Assembly (NCBI GenBank): GCA_040880545.1
Contig: JBBDIE010000175.1
Span: 1-64,000, forward strand
DNA from: M55B112 sp040880545
GTDB lineage: Bacteria > Bacteroidota > Bacteroidia > Bacteroidales > GCA-2748055
DNA: 64,000 nt
Reading direction: 5' to 3'
Shown: positions 16,722-26,394 of the stretch, in pieces
Layout of the letters: each line of letters begins with the position of its first letter
Position numbering within the stretch: position 1 is the first letter of the stretch
Translations under genes and position numbers: made by a program
The notes under the pieces: model-generated
Told to the model about the DNA's origin: nothing
Database searches by the model: none
The model's input: only the letters and a program-made list of their open reading frames with translations

Positions 16722-18554
16722 TCAACTGCCCACCAGTTTTCCTGCCAGATCTCCTCTCCCTATTCTTACCAGTTCTTCCCTGATCTTCCTTTTGTATTCT
16801 GTTTTGTACCAGAAGAAGAAGATCAGTTGGTTTGTCTTCTCTGTTTCGGATCTTGCTGTGACAACCTTTTGCAGACTATAAGGATCATATCCCGAATAAA
16901 ACATGGTAGTGGCCAGCGTCATGGGAGTAGGGGTAAAGTCCTGTACCTGTTCAAGTCTGAAACCCTGGCTTTTGGTTAGCACTGCCAATTCTGCCATAGC
17001 TTCTGATCTGCAGCCTGGATGACCAGATATAAAATAGGGGATGAGCTGTTGTTTTAAACCCTCCTGTGCATTGATCCTCGTAAATTCCTTATATAGCATC
17101 TCAAATAGCATGTAACCGGGTTTTCTTATGATATTCAGTACACCCGGGTCAGTGTGTTCAGGGGCCACTTTCAACCTCCCTGAAACATGATTTTTTACCA
17201 GATTCCTGAAATATTCCCTGAAATGGTTATTCTCCTCATTCTGAGCCAGGAAATCGTACCTTATGCCACTTCCGATGGTTATTTTTCTGACACCTTTAAT
17301 CTTTGATGCATCACGATAAAGCTTAATCATGGGACTGTGGTCGGTTTTCAGGTTGTTACAGATGGAGGGATGGAGACACGATGGGCGGCGGCATACCCTG
17401 CAAATTTTCTCATTTACCCCGTGCATCAGGTACATGTTGGCCGACGGACCTCCAAGATCTGTAATCTGTCCTTTGAAATCCTCCATCAGGGTAATAATTT
17501 TAACCTCATTCAGAATAGATGATCTGCTTCGGCTCTGTACGAATTTTCCCTGGTGTGCTGAAATAGTGCAAAAACTGCATCCACCGAAACAGCCGCGATG
17601 TGTATTTACTGAGTGCCTGATCATTTCAAAAGAAGGAACCGCTGCTTTGTTGTGATACTTGGAATGGGGAAGCCTGGTGTATGGCAGATCATAGATTCGA
17701 TCCAGCTCCTTTTCGGTCAATAAATCCCACGGCGGATTCACAACAATTACCTGGCTATCACATTTCTGTGTCAATAAACCGGGATCGGACAAGTTGGATG
17801 CAACCTCAATCCTGGCAAAGTTTTCGGCAAATCGCTTTTTACTTTTCAGGCAATTTTCATGACTATAAAGTTCCACATGCTTTCTGTTCCCCAGGATTTC
17901 TGATAAATGGTCCGCGGGCCCCGTAATCACAGTCTGGGCAAGATTGGTTATTTGTTGTATCGGCACTCCCTGGTCCAGTAATCGGGCAAGCTGCAGGATC
18001 GATTTTTCACCCATTCCATAAATGATCATGTCTGCACCCGAATCCAGGATAATACTCTTTTGCAACGTATCTTTCCAGTAATCGTAATGTGTAAACCGGC
18101 GAAGGGATGCTTCTACACCACCCAGGATCACTGGTGAATCAGGGTACAGTTTCTTTAAAATCCTGGTATAGACGATGGATGGGTAATCGGGTCTCTTTCC
18201 ACTGATATTTCCTGGGGTATATGCGTCCGTGGATCGCTTACGTTTTCGGGCCGTGTAATGATTTACCATGGAATCCATCGCCCCTGCAGAAACTCCGAAA
18301 AACAGACGGGGCTTACCCAGCTTCCTGAAATCCCGCAGATCATCCTGCCAGTTGGGTTGAGGCACAATGGCAACCTTGTATCCGGCTGCCTCCAGTACAC
18401 GGCCGATAACAGCAATACCGAAAGATGGGTGATCAATATAGGCATCACCACTGAACAGGATCACATCAGGCTGGTCCCAGTTCCTGGCTTTTACCTCTTT
18501 TGCCGTGGTTGGCAACCAGGGAAAAACCGGATGTTTTGTTGCTGTTTGGTTCAA
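16722..18554 (-). CDS. ygiQ: YgiQ family radical SAM protein
   Basis: Large radical SAM protein (UPF0313) of unknown reaction. The 4Fe-4S binding motif is seen as HRGCFGGCSFC at about residues 318-328 (CxxxCxxC spacing). An N-terminal region with ILFSGDAYIDHPSFG (about 32-46) is typical of the family, as is GVEASLRRFTHYDYW. C-terminal KVAPEHTDPGVL and QDFTPTPMTLATTMFYSG are likewise diagnostic. 610 aa is usual. Cytosolic, apparently monocistronic or following the DPP IV gene on the same strand. Confidence 0.93.
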   Translation of the reverse strand: MNQTATKHPVFPWLPTTAKEVKARNWDQPDVILFSGDAYIDHPSFGIAVIGRVLEAAGYKVAIVPQPNWQDDLRDFRKLGKPRLFFGVSAGAMDSMVNHYTARKRKRSTDAYTPGNISGKRPDYPSIVYTRILKKLYPDSPVILGGVEASLRRFTHYDYWKDTLQKSIILDSGADMIIYGMGEKSILQLARLLDQGVPIQQITNLAQTVITGPADHLSEILGNRKHVELYSHENCLKSKKRFAENFARIEVASNLSDPGLLTQKCDSQVIVVNPPWDLLTEKELDRIYDLPYTRLPHSKYHNKAAVPSFEMIRHSVNTHRGCFGGCSFCTISAHQGKFVQSRSRSSILNEVKIITLMEDFKGQITDLGGPSANMYLMHGVNEKICRVCRRPSCLHPSICNNLKTDHSPMIKLYRDASKIKGVRKITIGSGIRYDFLAQNEENNHFREYFRNLVKNHVSGRLKVAPEHTDPGVLNIIRKPGYMLFEMLYKEFTRINAQEGLKQQLIPYFISGHPGCRSEAMAELAVLTKSQGFRLEQVQDFTPTPMTLATTMFYSGYDPYSLQKVVTARSETEKTNQLIFFFWYKTEYKRKIREELVRIGRGDLAGKLVGS

Positions 18555-18640
18555 TTAGAGTGTCAATATCAGTAAGTTATTCCGGCACTTTTTCGGATCA
18601 GTGCCTTTAGCTCCATCCACGTATATCTGTTTTGTAATTT

Positions 18641-20818
18641 TTAAAGGTTCTCCAATATAAAATCGGTCATTCTTGTATAAAGATGAAAGGTTGAATTTCC
18701 GCCATATATACCATGGCTTTTATTGGGATAAAAAAACATATCAAATTGTTTGTCGGCCTCCACAAGTGCTGATACAAAATCAACACTGTTCTGGAGATGC
18801 ACATTGTCATCAGCTGTTCCATGGATCAGTAACAATTTACCTTTCAACTGACCGGCAAAATTAATGGGCGAATTATCATCATAACCATGGGGGTTTTCCC
18901 GGGGTGTGCGCATGAATCTTTCTGTGTATATGGTATCGTAATAGCGCCAGTTTGTTACAGGGGCGCCGGCAATTCCCATTTTAAACAAGCCGTTACCCTT
19001 GGTCAGACATAAACTGGTCATGAATCCTCCGTAACTCCATCCAAATATACCAATGCGTTTGCTGTCAATATAATCCAGATCTCCCAGATAGGTTGCAGCC
19101 TCCACCTGGTCTATTGTCTCCAGATTACCCATTTGCAAATAGGTTGATTTTCTGAATTCTTCACCCCGTCCGTTGGTGCCCCTGTTATCAACACAGGCTA
19201 CGATATATCCTTCCTGGACCAGCAACTGGAACCACGGGGACCGGCGGTTCCAACTGTCCACAACATTTTGTGATTCAGGTCCGCCATACACATAGATGAA
19301 TAGTGGGTACTGCCGGGCAGGATCGAAATTGGCAGGTTTGATCATATAGCCATTCAGGTTCTGTCCGCTCACTGTTGGTACCTGCATGAATTCTATGGGT
19401 GAGAACCCGAACTCTTCGGTATTTCTTTTAAGTTCTGCATTGTCTTCCAGTATGCGTACCTGTTTCCCTTTCCTGTTATACAATGCATACACCGGGGGTG
19501 TATTGGCATTTGATCGGGAAAGGATGTAATAATCGAATGAGGAGCTGAACGTTGCACTATAACTTCCTGGTTCTCCGGAGATTTTCTTTTTCCCGGTTCC
19601 ATCCATTTTAATGGAATAGAGATGAATTGTGGTAGAAGATTCTTCATAGGAGGTATAATAAACAATCCCTCGTTTTTTATCCACCCCCTGCAGGGAGGAT
19701 ATATCATATGCACCGCTTGTCACCGGGTGGGTCTCCCCGGTTATAAAATTATGCAGGTAAAAATGAAAATAGCCATCCCTTTCACTGATCAGCAAAAATG
19801 ATTTGTTATCTGGCAGATAAGTAACCATATTATCGGTTGCTTCCGAAATATATTTCTCATTATGTTCTTCATAAACAGCCTTAGTTTCGCCGTTTACTGC
19901 ATTCCAATGCAATACTTTTACATGGTTCTGCAATCGATTCAGCCAGATAAGACTCAGCACTTCCGTATCATTTGTCCATTTGATCCTGGGAATATAAAAC
20001 TCTTCGTCATCCGGCAAACTGATGGTTGTTGTCCGGGAATTTTCAATTTCCAATACCCTGATGGAGACATCGCTGTTTGTTTCACCTGCCTTGGGGTACT
20101 TGAAGGTATAGGCTTCAGGATACAGGTCACCAAACATGGTCATGAAATATTCTTTAACCCTGGTCTCGTCAAACCTGTAATAGGCAATCTTTTTTCCGTC
20201 GGGCGACCATTTGAAACCATCGGCAAACCCAAATTCCTCTTCATATACCCAATCGGGGGCTCCGTTAATTATTTCATTCTTCTTTCCATCAAATGTAACT
20301 TGCGTTTCATTTTTGGTTGCCAGTTCAGTAAGGTAGATATTATTCTCCCTGACAAAGGCCACGTGCCGGTTGTCGGGAGAAAAGGCCGCCAGTTGTTGTT
20401 TGCCTCCTGAGGACAAAACGGTCAATTCACCGTTCAGCATATTATAGATAAAGTATTCAGCCAAAAATGACCGTCTGTAAATTCGCTCCACATTTGTGGT
20501 AAGTAGAATGAACTTCTCATCGGCACTGAATGTGTAGCTGCTGAATGAGTTTATATAGTCGTGATCACTTGCATCAAAGAGGACAGCAGTTTGTTCACCA
20601 TCGGCATAAGCATGTTTGTCAATGGTTTTGCCCCGGTTATTCACGGTATAATGTTTTCCGTCATTCATTGAATTAATGCCCTGTACCGATCTGGAGCCAA
20701 AGATGTTTTCCCTGTATATATTGTCGAGCGTAATTTTTTTTGTCTGACTTTTAATCACCTGGGACGAACTTGCTAACAGGCAGATAATAAGCAATATAGA
20801 AAAGTTGAGGTTCTTCAT
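18641..20818 (-). CDS. Dipeptidyl peptidase IV (S9B family)
   Basis: Periplasmic serine peptidase that releases X-Pro or X-Ala dipeptides from peptide N-termini. Signal peptide at 1-24; N-terminal eight-bladed propeller including the YEEEFGFADGFKWSPDG stretch, which carries the Glu-Glu pair that binds the substrate amino terminus; C-terminal alpha/beta-hydrolase domain. Catalytic triad visible: Ser595 in GWSYGG, Asp670 in HGTADDN and His702 in KSHGIYG. 725 aa is the usual length. It shares a divergent promoter region with the PKD lipoprotein gene. Confidence 0.94.
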   Translation of the reverse strand: MKNLNFSILLIICLLASSSQVIKSQTKKITLDNIYRENIFGSRSVQGINSMNDGKHYTVNNRGKTIDKHAYADGEQTAVLFDASDHDYINSFSSYTFSADEKFILLTTNVERIYRRSFLAEYFIYNMLNGELTVLSSGGKQQLAAFSPDNRHVAFVRENNIYLTELATKNETQVTFDGKKNEIINGAPDWVYEEEFGFADGFKWSPDGKKIAYYRFDETRVKEYFMTMFGDLYPEAYTFKYPKAGETNSDVSIRVLEIENSRTTTISLPDDEEFYIPRIKWTNDTEVLSLIWLNRLQNHVKVLHWNAVNGETKAVYEEHNEKYISEATDNMVTYLPDNKSFLLISERDGYFHFYLHNFITGETHPVTSGAYDISSLQGVDKKRGIVYYTSYEESSTTIHLYSIKMDGTGKKKISGEPGSYSATFSSSFDYYILSRSNANTPPVYALYNRKGKQVRILEDNAELKRNTEEFGFSPIEFMQVPTVSGQNLNGYMIKPANFDPARQYPLFIYVYGGPESQNVVDSWNRRSPWFQLLVQEGYIVACVDNRGTNGRGEEFRKSTYLQMGNLETIDQVEAATYLGDLDYIDSKRIGIFGWSYGGFMTSLCLTKGNGLFKMGIAGAPVTNWRYYDTIYTERFMRTPRENPHGYDDNSPINFAGQLKGKLLLIHGTADDNVHLQNSVDFVSALVEADKQFDMFFYPNKSHGIYGGNSTFHLYTRMTDFILENL

Positions 20819-20894
20819 GGTAAAGCATTTTTTTGATTATTGTAAAGGAATGAAATTCCTGTTAAAAATCCTACATCACATTTTTGGCATATAA

Positions 20895-20928
20895 TTTGGT
20901 TATATTCAGGTAAAGAATAATAATTTTG
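20895..20928 (+). promoter_or_regulatory. Bacteroidota-type promoter for the PKD lipoprotein
   Basis: TTTG at 20895-20898 and TAATTTTG at 20921-20928 are separated by 22 bases, a full match to the Bacteroidota consensus TTTG-N17-23-TAnnTTTG. The predicted start of transcription is about 50 bases before the ATG at 20989. Confidence 0.72.
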
Positions 20929-20988
20929 ACCGAATGGCAGGGACCCTCATATTATTGCCTGCAGCATTTTAACTTTAAATCTATGATC

Positions 20989-22005
20989 ATGAAACGAATT
21001 ATTACAATATCAGCAGTTCTGGCCCTCATACTTACAGGATGTAACAAAGATCCGGTATCCAATTTTGCATATAGCCCCGCAAGTCCCAATACCGGCCAGA
21101 ATATTTTATTCGAGAATCTTTCTTCAGACGCTGAATCATATGAATGGAACTTTGGAGATGGAAATGTAACATCTGTACCCAATCCGGTTCATACATATAT
21201 GGAAGGAGGCAGTTATACAATACTGCTTAAGGCATTCGGAAAAAGGGGAGGAATGGACATCAGTACAGAGACTATCAATGTGATATCAGTGGAACCTGTG
21301 GCTTCGTTCGGGATTTACACGGATCTTCCTGGAGATGACGGACCGTTTGCATTTGAAACCGATATTGTATTTGTTGGTGAGCAGGTGGAGTTTTACAATA
21401 CAACGGTGGATGGTTCAAGCTACCTGTGGGACTTTGGCGACGGATATACCTCTGAATTAGAGTCGCCGGTATACAGCTATGATGACCCGGGAACCTATGT
21501 GGTTAAGCTCCGTGCTTACGGAACAGGTAGTGAACAGAATTCCTATTCAAAAACAGTTGTGGTAGCAGAAGGCATCAACAGTGCACTGCGGATCACCGTC
21601 CTTGAATACTACGATGAGTATCCTGTGGCAGATGCTTCTGTACTGCTATATGAAACTGTATCCGACTGGGAAACTGAGACAAATCCCTCTGAAGAGGTCT
21701 TTACCACACCATTAGGTAAGTGTGTGTTTGATGGACTGAACTATCAGCGTTACTATGTGGATGTATGGGAGGCAGATCATGATAATTATTTACTTGCAGA
21801 AGAGGATGTTGGCTTTATTGAAACACAGATACTGGAGCCCGGTTATATCCATGATTTTATTGCTTACGTAGATTATTACGATCCGGCTAAAAAAGTTGCC
21901 ATAACCAGGATTGCAAAGAAAGCGCTCGCAAAGGAACAGGTATCAGTGAAGAAGGCTTCTGAGTTAAGAACCGGGAAATTGAACAAATTCAGTAAGGAGC
22001 GATAA
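20989..22005 (+). CDS. Lipoprotein with two PKD domains
   Basis: Exported lipoprotein (LILTGC, Cys18) starting at the ATG that gives MKRIITISAVLAL; an ATG two codons upstream is also possible, and a longer frame from a TTG has no support. Two PKD domains carry the hallmark core: YEWNFGDGN and YLWDFGDGY, each followed by the closing GGSYTILLKA or PGTYVVKLRA strand. The C-terminal third (from about residue 215) resembles a prealbumin-like/SpaA-type beta domain with FDGLNYQRYYVDVWE. Likely a cell-surface binding or adhesive protein. No catalytic motif, 338 aa. Confidence 0.8.
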   Translation: MKRIITISAVLALILTGCNKDPVSNFAYSPASPNTGQNILFENLSSDAESYEWNFGDGNVTSVPNPVHTYMEGGSYTILLKAFGKRGGMDISTETINVISVEPVASFGIYTDLPGDDGPFAFETDIVFVGEQVEFYNTTVDGSSYLWDFGDGYTSELESPVYSYDDPGTYVVKLRAYGTGSEQNSYSKTVVVAEGINSALRITVLEYYDEYPVADASVLLYETVSDWETETNPSEEVFTTPLGKCVFDGLNYQRYYVDVWEADHDNYLLAEEDVGFIETQILEPGYIHDFIAYVDYYDPAKKVAITRIAKKALAKEQVSVKKASELRTGKLNKFSKER

Positions 22006-22044
22006 AAAAATCTATTGGCTCAATATCATTGAACAAAAAATTAA

Positions 22045-22052
22045 TATATTTG
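22045..22052 (+). promoter_or_regulatory. Candidate -7 box of tRNA-Leu
   Basis: TATATTTG matches TAnnTTTG, 39 bases before the tRNA. A TTGG at 22015 is 26 bases upstream, slightly too far for a standard -33 box. Confidence 0.4.
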
Positions 22053-22076
22053 CAACCCCGAAATATTTCGGGGTTG
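22053..22076. terminator. 24-base perfect palindrome, probable terminator
   Basis: CAACCCCGAAAT and ATTTCGGGGTTG form a perfect 24-base palindrome followed by ttctttt. Probably ends the PKD lipoprotein transcript. It abuts the candidate tRNA promoter, so the two signals overlap. Confidence 0.65.
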
Positions 22077-22090
22077 TTCTTTTGATGTTT

Positions 22091-22174
22091 GCCCAGATGG
22101 CGGAATTGGTAGACGCGCTAGTTTCAGGGACTAGTATACGCAAGTATGTGCAGGTTCGAGTCCTGTTCTGGGCA
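22091..22174 (+). tRNA. tRNA-Leu (anticodon CAG)
   Basis: 84 bases with a perfect seven-pair acceptor stem (GCCCAGA/TCTGGGC) and discriminator A. The anticodon stem CTAGT/ACTAG encloses loop TTCAGGG, giving anticodon CAG (reads CUG). A long class II variable arm (around tatacgcaagtatgtg) and the T arm caggTTCGAGTcctg are present. The CCA end is not encoded. It lies exactly at the border between core-type genes and the large sulfatase locus. Confidence 0.96.
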
Positions 22175-22200
22175 CAAATTTGATACAATAATAAAAATGA

Positions 22201-22232
22201 AAGCAACGAAATTCAATATTTTCGTTGCTTTT
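22201..22232. terminator. Terminator after tRNA-Leu, also facing fucP
   Basis: AAAGCAACGAAA pairs with TTTCGTTGCTTT (12-bp perfect stem, eight-base loop) followed by a T-rich run on the plus strand; the minus strand side is also T-rich (catttttatt). It can stop both the tRNA transcript and the catabolic operon arriving from the right. Confidence 0.85.
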
Positions 22233-22281
22233 CTTTTTTGTTAAATTATTAATAGGGGTAAGTATTGGTTTCAGACATATT

Positions 22282-23583
22282 TTATCCTGATTTAGGATGA
22301 ATTTTTAATGTCCTGTAACCGTAGACAGCTATCACGATAAAGCTGATTAATGGCAGGATAAAGGAGAAGTTGACGGCCGGCATAGATCCTACAGTCCCTA
22401 AATCAATGATAGCGCCCTGTAAAGGGGGCATCAATGCACCACCAACAATGGCCATAACGAGTCCGGCCGCTCCAATGGTAGCATCTTCACCCAGTCCTTC
22501 GAGCGCAATTCCATAAATTGTAGGAAACATAAGTGACATGAATGCCGAAGTTGCTACGAGCAGATATAAACCGATCATCCCCTGGATAAGAATCACCCCT
22601 GCTATGGTAATCATGCCTCCTATGGCAAATATGGTAAGTAGTAACCGCGCGTTCATATATCTCATCAGCATTGTACTGATAAACCGGCTAAAGAGGAAAA
22701 TCACCATGGCCACAATGTTATAGTTTTGGGCCGTTGCTTTTGGAATTCCCAGGTTATCAGCATAATGAATGATAAATGTCCAGCACATAATTTGTGCCCC
22801 GACATAAAAAACCTGTGCAATCACACCTTCACGATACCCCATGTTTTTTATGAGTCTTTTAAAAATATCAGATGTTCTTATGGAGTGATCGGCTTCAGCC
22901 CTTTTGGGCATTTTTGAAAAGGCAATGATAACGAGCATTATAATAACTACAAGTCCTAAAATGACATACGGATCACGTATAATAGCAAGATCGTGTGTTC
23001 GAATGACTGCCTTTTCAGCATCTCCCAGGGTGTTGAAAATTAAATTACCTGCTGTATCCCTTTTATCGGAATCAAGGGCTGAAAGGATGAAGTTGGAAGC
23101 CACAAACATTCCCAAGAGTGACCCTACGGGGTTAAATGATTGTGCCAGGTTTAGTCTACGTGTGGCTGTTTTAGGTGATCCCATGGACAAGATGTAAGGA
23201 TTTGCAGTTGTTTCCAAAAAAGCCAGTCCAAAAGTAAGGATATAAAGTGAAACCAGGAAAAAGCCGAAAAATTCGAACTTTGCAGCCGGGAAGAACAACA
23301 AAGCTCCGATGGCGTACAGTAACAATCCCACTAGAATTCCTTTTTTATAACTGAATTTTTTGACAAACAGTGCTGCCGGAATGGCCATTGTGGCATACCC
23401 GCCATAAAATGCAAACTGCACCATCGCAGCCTTAACATTCTTTATTTCCATCACAGTTTGAAATGCTGCAACCATTGGGTTGGTGATATCATTGGCAAAA
23501 CCCCATAATGCAAATAAACAGGTAATAAGTATAAAGGGTAATAACATCTCTTTTGAAACCACAACTTTATCAGGATCTTTCAT
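22282..23583 (-). CDS. fucP: L-fucose:H+ symporter
   Basis: Inner-membrane proton symporter of the FHS branch of the major facilitator superfamily, which imports L-fucose and, in some members, related sugars. About 12 hydrophobic segments; family patterns include FALWGFANDITNPMVAAFQ near the N-terminus and FLETTANPYILSMG in TM5, and GVILIQGM later. 433 aa is the normal size. It is the last gene of the minus-strand catabolic series, next to sugar-nucleotide genes and three fucosidase genes, which supports fucose as substrate. Cytosolic fucose isomerase, kinase and aldolase are not in the window. Confidence 0.92.
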   Translation of the reverse strand: MKDPDKVVVSKEMLLPFILITCLFALWGFANDITNPMVAAFQTVMEIKNVKAAMVQFAFYGGYATMAIPAALFVKKFSYKKGILVGLLLYAIGALLFFPAAKFEFFGFFLVSLYILTFGLAFLETTANPYILSMGSPKTATRRLNLAQSFNPVGSLLGMFVASNFILSALDSDKRDTAGNLIFNTLGDAEKAVIRTHDLAIIRDPYVILGLVVIIMLVIIAFSKMPKRAEADHSIRTSDIFKRLIKNMGYREGVIAQVFYVGAQIMCWTFIIHYADNLGIPKATAQNYNIVAMVIFLFSRFISTMLMRYMNARLLLTIFAIGGMITIAGVILIQGMIGLYLLVATSAFMSLMFPTIYGIALEGLGEDATIGAAGLVMAIVGGALMPPLQGAIIDLGTVGSMPAVNFSFILPLISFIVIAVYGYRTLKIHPKSG

Positions 23584-23676
23584 GTTTACTATATTGATTA
23601 TTTTTTAATGTAATGATAAAAATGCAATATTAATTTTGAATTTGTACCTTGCTATTACCTGCCGTGTGATATAATA

Positions 23677-24756
23677 CTATAGATATTGATCCTTATTTGT
23701 CTTTTTTAAATATTCCACGATTTTTTTTACATCTTCAGCTCTTTCACGATGGCAAACCAGAGTTGTGTTCCCGTCCTGCACTACTACCACATCATCGAGG
23801 CCTACCAGTGCAACCAGACCATTTTCAGCATGAACATATGAATTCGAAGTATCCAGAAAAACTGCCTCCGAAGATGAATAATTTCCACTTTCATTTTTTT
23901 CGCTTACCTTGTATACCGACTCCCAACTTCCCAAATCATTCCAATCAAAATTTCCCTCTACCATATAGATATTTTGGGCGTTTTCCATAATTCCGTAATC
24001 AATCGAGATGCTCTCAACTTTACGATAAATGCTATCCAGTGTATGTTCGTAACCAGGCTTACCCATTTCTGTCTGAATTTCTCGCAGACAGTAGTACAGG
24101 TCCGGGGCAAATTCCTTTACTGCATCCAGAATCACAGATACTTTAAAGACAAACATACCACTGTTCCAGTAAAAACCTCCCATTTCAAGGTAGGAGACTG
24201 CAGTTTCATAATCGGGTTTCTCAACAAATTGTTCTACGGTAAACTGCCTGATTTTTCTATTACCCGTAATTTCATTGTTAATCTTTACAAATCCGTAGCC
24301 GGTTGCCGGGTAAGTCGGGGTAATTCCTATGGTAACGATCCCGTTTTGATTTTCAGCTAAATTTACCGCCTCTAATATTGTTTCACTGAATATCTCATTA
24401 TTCTTTATAAGATGATCAGATGGAGATACGATCATGATCCCGTCCGGATTTTCCTTTTGAGTAAACATGGCAGCCAGACCAATGCATGGCAGTGTGTTTT
24501 TTCCCACGGGTTCGTATATCAGGTTTTTTTGGGGAATCTCAGGAGTCTGTTCTTCCAGAATTTGTTTTTGGTTCAGACTGGAAACGATGTAAATGTTCTC
24601 TGTTTCCAAAAAATTTTGAAACCGACGAACTGTGGATTGTAATAAAGATTCGTTGCCAAAGAGGTTTAAAAACTGCTTGGGTTTGGCTTGTTTACTTCGT
24701 GGCCAGAAACGAGTGCCTGAGCCACCAGCCATTATAAGACTATAGATATTTTTCAT
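23677..24756 (-). CDS. manC: Mannose-1-phosphate guanylyltransferase
   Basis: Makes GDP-mannose from mannose-1-phosphate and GTP, reversible in principle. The nucleotide-binding signature is seen at residues about 10-27 (MAGGSGTRFWPRSK, then KPKQFL). Other family features: MIVSPSDHLI, PATGYGFVKI, FVEKPD and FYWNSGMFVFK. At 359 aa it is the short form without the C-terminal isomerase domain of bifunctional ManC/AlgA. Unusual for a degradative locus; with the GDP-mannose 3,5-epimerase homologue nearby it suggests handling of GDP-sugars. Confidence 0.92.
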   Translation of the reverse strand: MKNIYSLIMAGGSGTRFWPRSKQAKPKQFLNLFGNESLLQSTVRRFQNFLETENIYIVSSLNQKQILEEQTPEIPQKNLIYEPVGKNTLPCIGLAAMFTQKENPDGIMIVSPSDHLIKNNEIFSETILEAVNLAENQNGIVTIGITPTYPATGYGFVKINNEITGNRKIRQFTVEQFVEKPDYETAVSYLEMGGFYWNSGMFVFKVSVILDAVKEFAPDLYYCLREIQTEMGKPGYEHTLDSIYRKVESISIDYGIMENAQNIYMVEGNFDWNDLGSWESVYKVSEKNESGNYSSSEAVFLDTSNSYVHAENGLVALVGLDDVVVVQDGNTTLVCHRERAEDVKKIVEYLKKTNKDQYL

Positions 24757-24828
24757 ATTTATGGGTTGAATCTGTTTCCCCGGGAATTAAATGATTGTGG
24801 AAAATTATAATGAAGAAAATCGGTTGGA

Positions 24829-26394
24829 CTATTTTAATTCAATTTTAAAGACAGTAGCCATCTCATCTATAGATTCGTCAGTTGTAACAAGTTGTAATCC
24901 AGCATCTATAAGTTTATATTCAACTTTATTATGGCTCCCAAGCAATGTTACATTTTTTATGGCACGGTGGCTTGCCCATTCATCCTTGGAAAATGCAGTT
25001 AAAAGTATCTCGGAATTGGCCTTAGGGCTACCCAGAAGAATGGAATAAATTACATTCTCTTTCGTAGTATACCGTATGTCTTTTGCTGAATATTTTATCT
25101 TCAGAAATTCCTCCCGATTGCTAAAATGACCCTCTGGTTCCTTGGTTGGTCCTTCGCCATAGGTATACCATGGACGGGTTTCATATATAGATTCACCGTA
25201 TTTATCCAGCCATTCCCCCATGGTTAGTAAAACATTTTGCTGCTCCTCGGGTATGGTACCGTCGGATTTTGGAGAAATATTAAGTAATAGTACTCCGTTT
25301 TTACTAACAATGTCGATTAAAACATGCAAGACATCCTCAGCCGGTTTAATTTGCAGATTTTCTGTATAACACCAGCTTCCGGAACTGACAGTTTCGTCGG
25401 TCATCCATGCCTTTTCTTCAAGTCGATTTTTACGTGATTTCTCCAGGTCATCAACACTTACATCAAGCGGTAAATCATCTTGTTTCCTGACAATTACAAC
25501 CTCTTTTCCCAACTTTTCTGCTTCATTCAGGTAATAGGCACAAAATTTAAGTTGGTACTCTTCTGGAATCTGATCCAGCCAGGAATCAAACCAAATAATG
25601 TCAGGCTGATATTTATCAATCACCTCCTTCAATTTTCCGAACCATATATCTTCCAGCCATTCATTCTCAGGGATATTCCCATAAAGGTAATTCAGTTCTT
25701 CGTCATTGAGCGACGGTGGCATCCCTTCAAACAACGGATAATGACTATTCTGAAATGCTTTGCGCATGGGCCTGTCTATATCTGAGTGGAGCTTTTCGAT
25801 TTCCTCTTGCTCTATTCCTTGATAGCGTTGCAGTTGTTTAGCATGGTGAAATGTTGTGATGAATTTTAATCCCTGATCTCTGAACGCTTTTTCCATCTCG
25901 CCGGTAATATCACGCTGTGGGCCTTTTTTTCCTGCATTCCACGGCGTAACATCGCTGTCCCACATTGCAAAGCCATCGTGGTGTTCGGCAACCGGACCGG
26001 CAAAGCGGGCACCTGCTTTTTTAAATAGGGAGCTCCATTCTTCTGCATCAAATTCTTCTGCTGTGAACATCGGGACAAAATCATGATATCCAAATTCAGA
26101 TGGGTGTCCATATTTTTCAAGGTGATGGACGTATTCATCAGTTCCTTCGAAATGCATCCAGCGGGGATACCATTCAGTGCCGAAAGCCGGGACCGAGTAT
26201 ACCCCCCAATGAAAATAGATTCCCAGTTTAGCATCCTTAAACCAACCGGGCTCTTCATTATGTTTTGCAAGTGATTCCCATGATTCCTCGTATTCGACTT
26301 GATTTTCTTGTTCATTAGAAGCTTTATTGCCTGAAATTCCACAACCAGTGAATGCGATCATTAATAGCAGGAGGCCCAAGGTTTTTATTTTCAT
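24829..26394 (-). CDS. GH29 alpha-L-fucosidase 1 (lipoprotein)
   Basis: Predicted exo-enzyme releasing terminal alpha-L-fucose with retention. The start at 26394 gives a lipoprotein signal (FTGC, Cys18); a longer frame runs into an intergenic repeat. The (beta/alpha)8 barrel shows KLGIYFHWGVYSVPAFGTEW, VAEHHDGFAMWDS and the nucleophile Asp270 in PDIIWFDSW; then LLLNISPKSDGTIP. A C-terminal beta-sandwich follows. The acid/base residue is poorly conserved in GH29 and was not assigned. 521 aa. Some GH29 enzymes also accept alpha-L-galactosides, so the sugar is not certain. It lies among the mutarotase, manC and fucP genes. Confidence 0.9.
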   Translation of the reverse strand: MKIKTLGLLLLMIAFTGCGISGNKASNEQENQVEYEESWESLAKHNEEPGWFKDAKLGIYFHWGVYSVPAFGTEWYPRWMHFEGTDEYVHHLEKYGHPSEFGYHDFVPMFTAEEFDAEEWSSLFKKAGARFAGPVAEHHDGFAMWDSDVTPWNAGKKGPQRDITGEMEKAFRDQGLKFITTFHHAKQLQRYQGIEQEEIEKLHSDIDRPMRKAFQNSHYPLFEGMPPSLNDEELNYLYGNIPENEWLEDIWFGKLKEVIDKYQPDIIWFDSWLDQIPEEYQLKFCAYYLNEAEKLGKEVVIVRKQDDLPLDVSVDDLEKSRKNRLEEKAWMTDETVSSGSWCYTENLQIKPAEDVLHVLIDIVSKNGVLLLNISPKSDGTIPEEQQNVLLTMGEWLDKYGESIYETRPWYTYGEGPTKEPEGHFSNREEFLKIKYSAKDIRYTTKENVIYSILLGSPKANSEILLTAFSKDEWASHRAIKNVTLLGSHNKVEYKLIDAGLQLVTTDESIDEMATVFKIELK

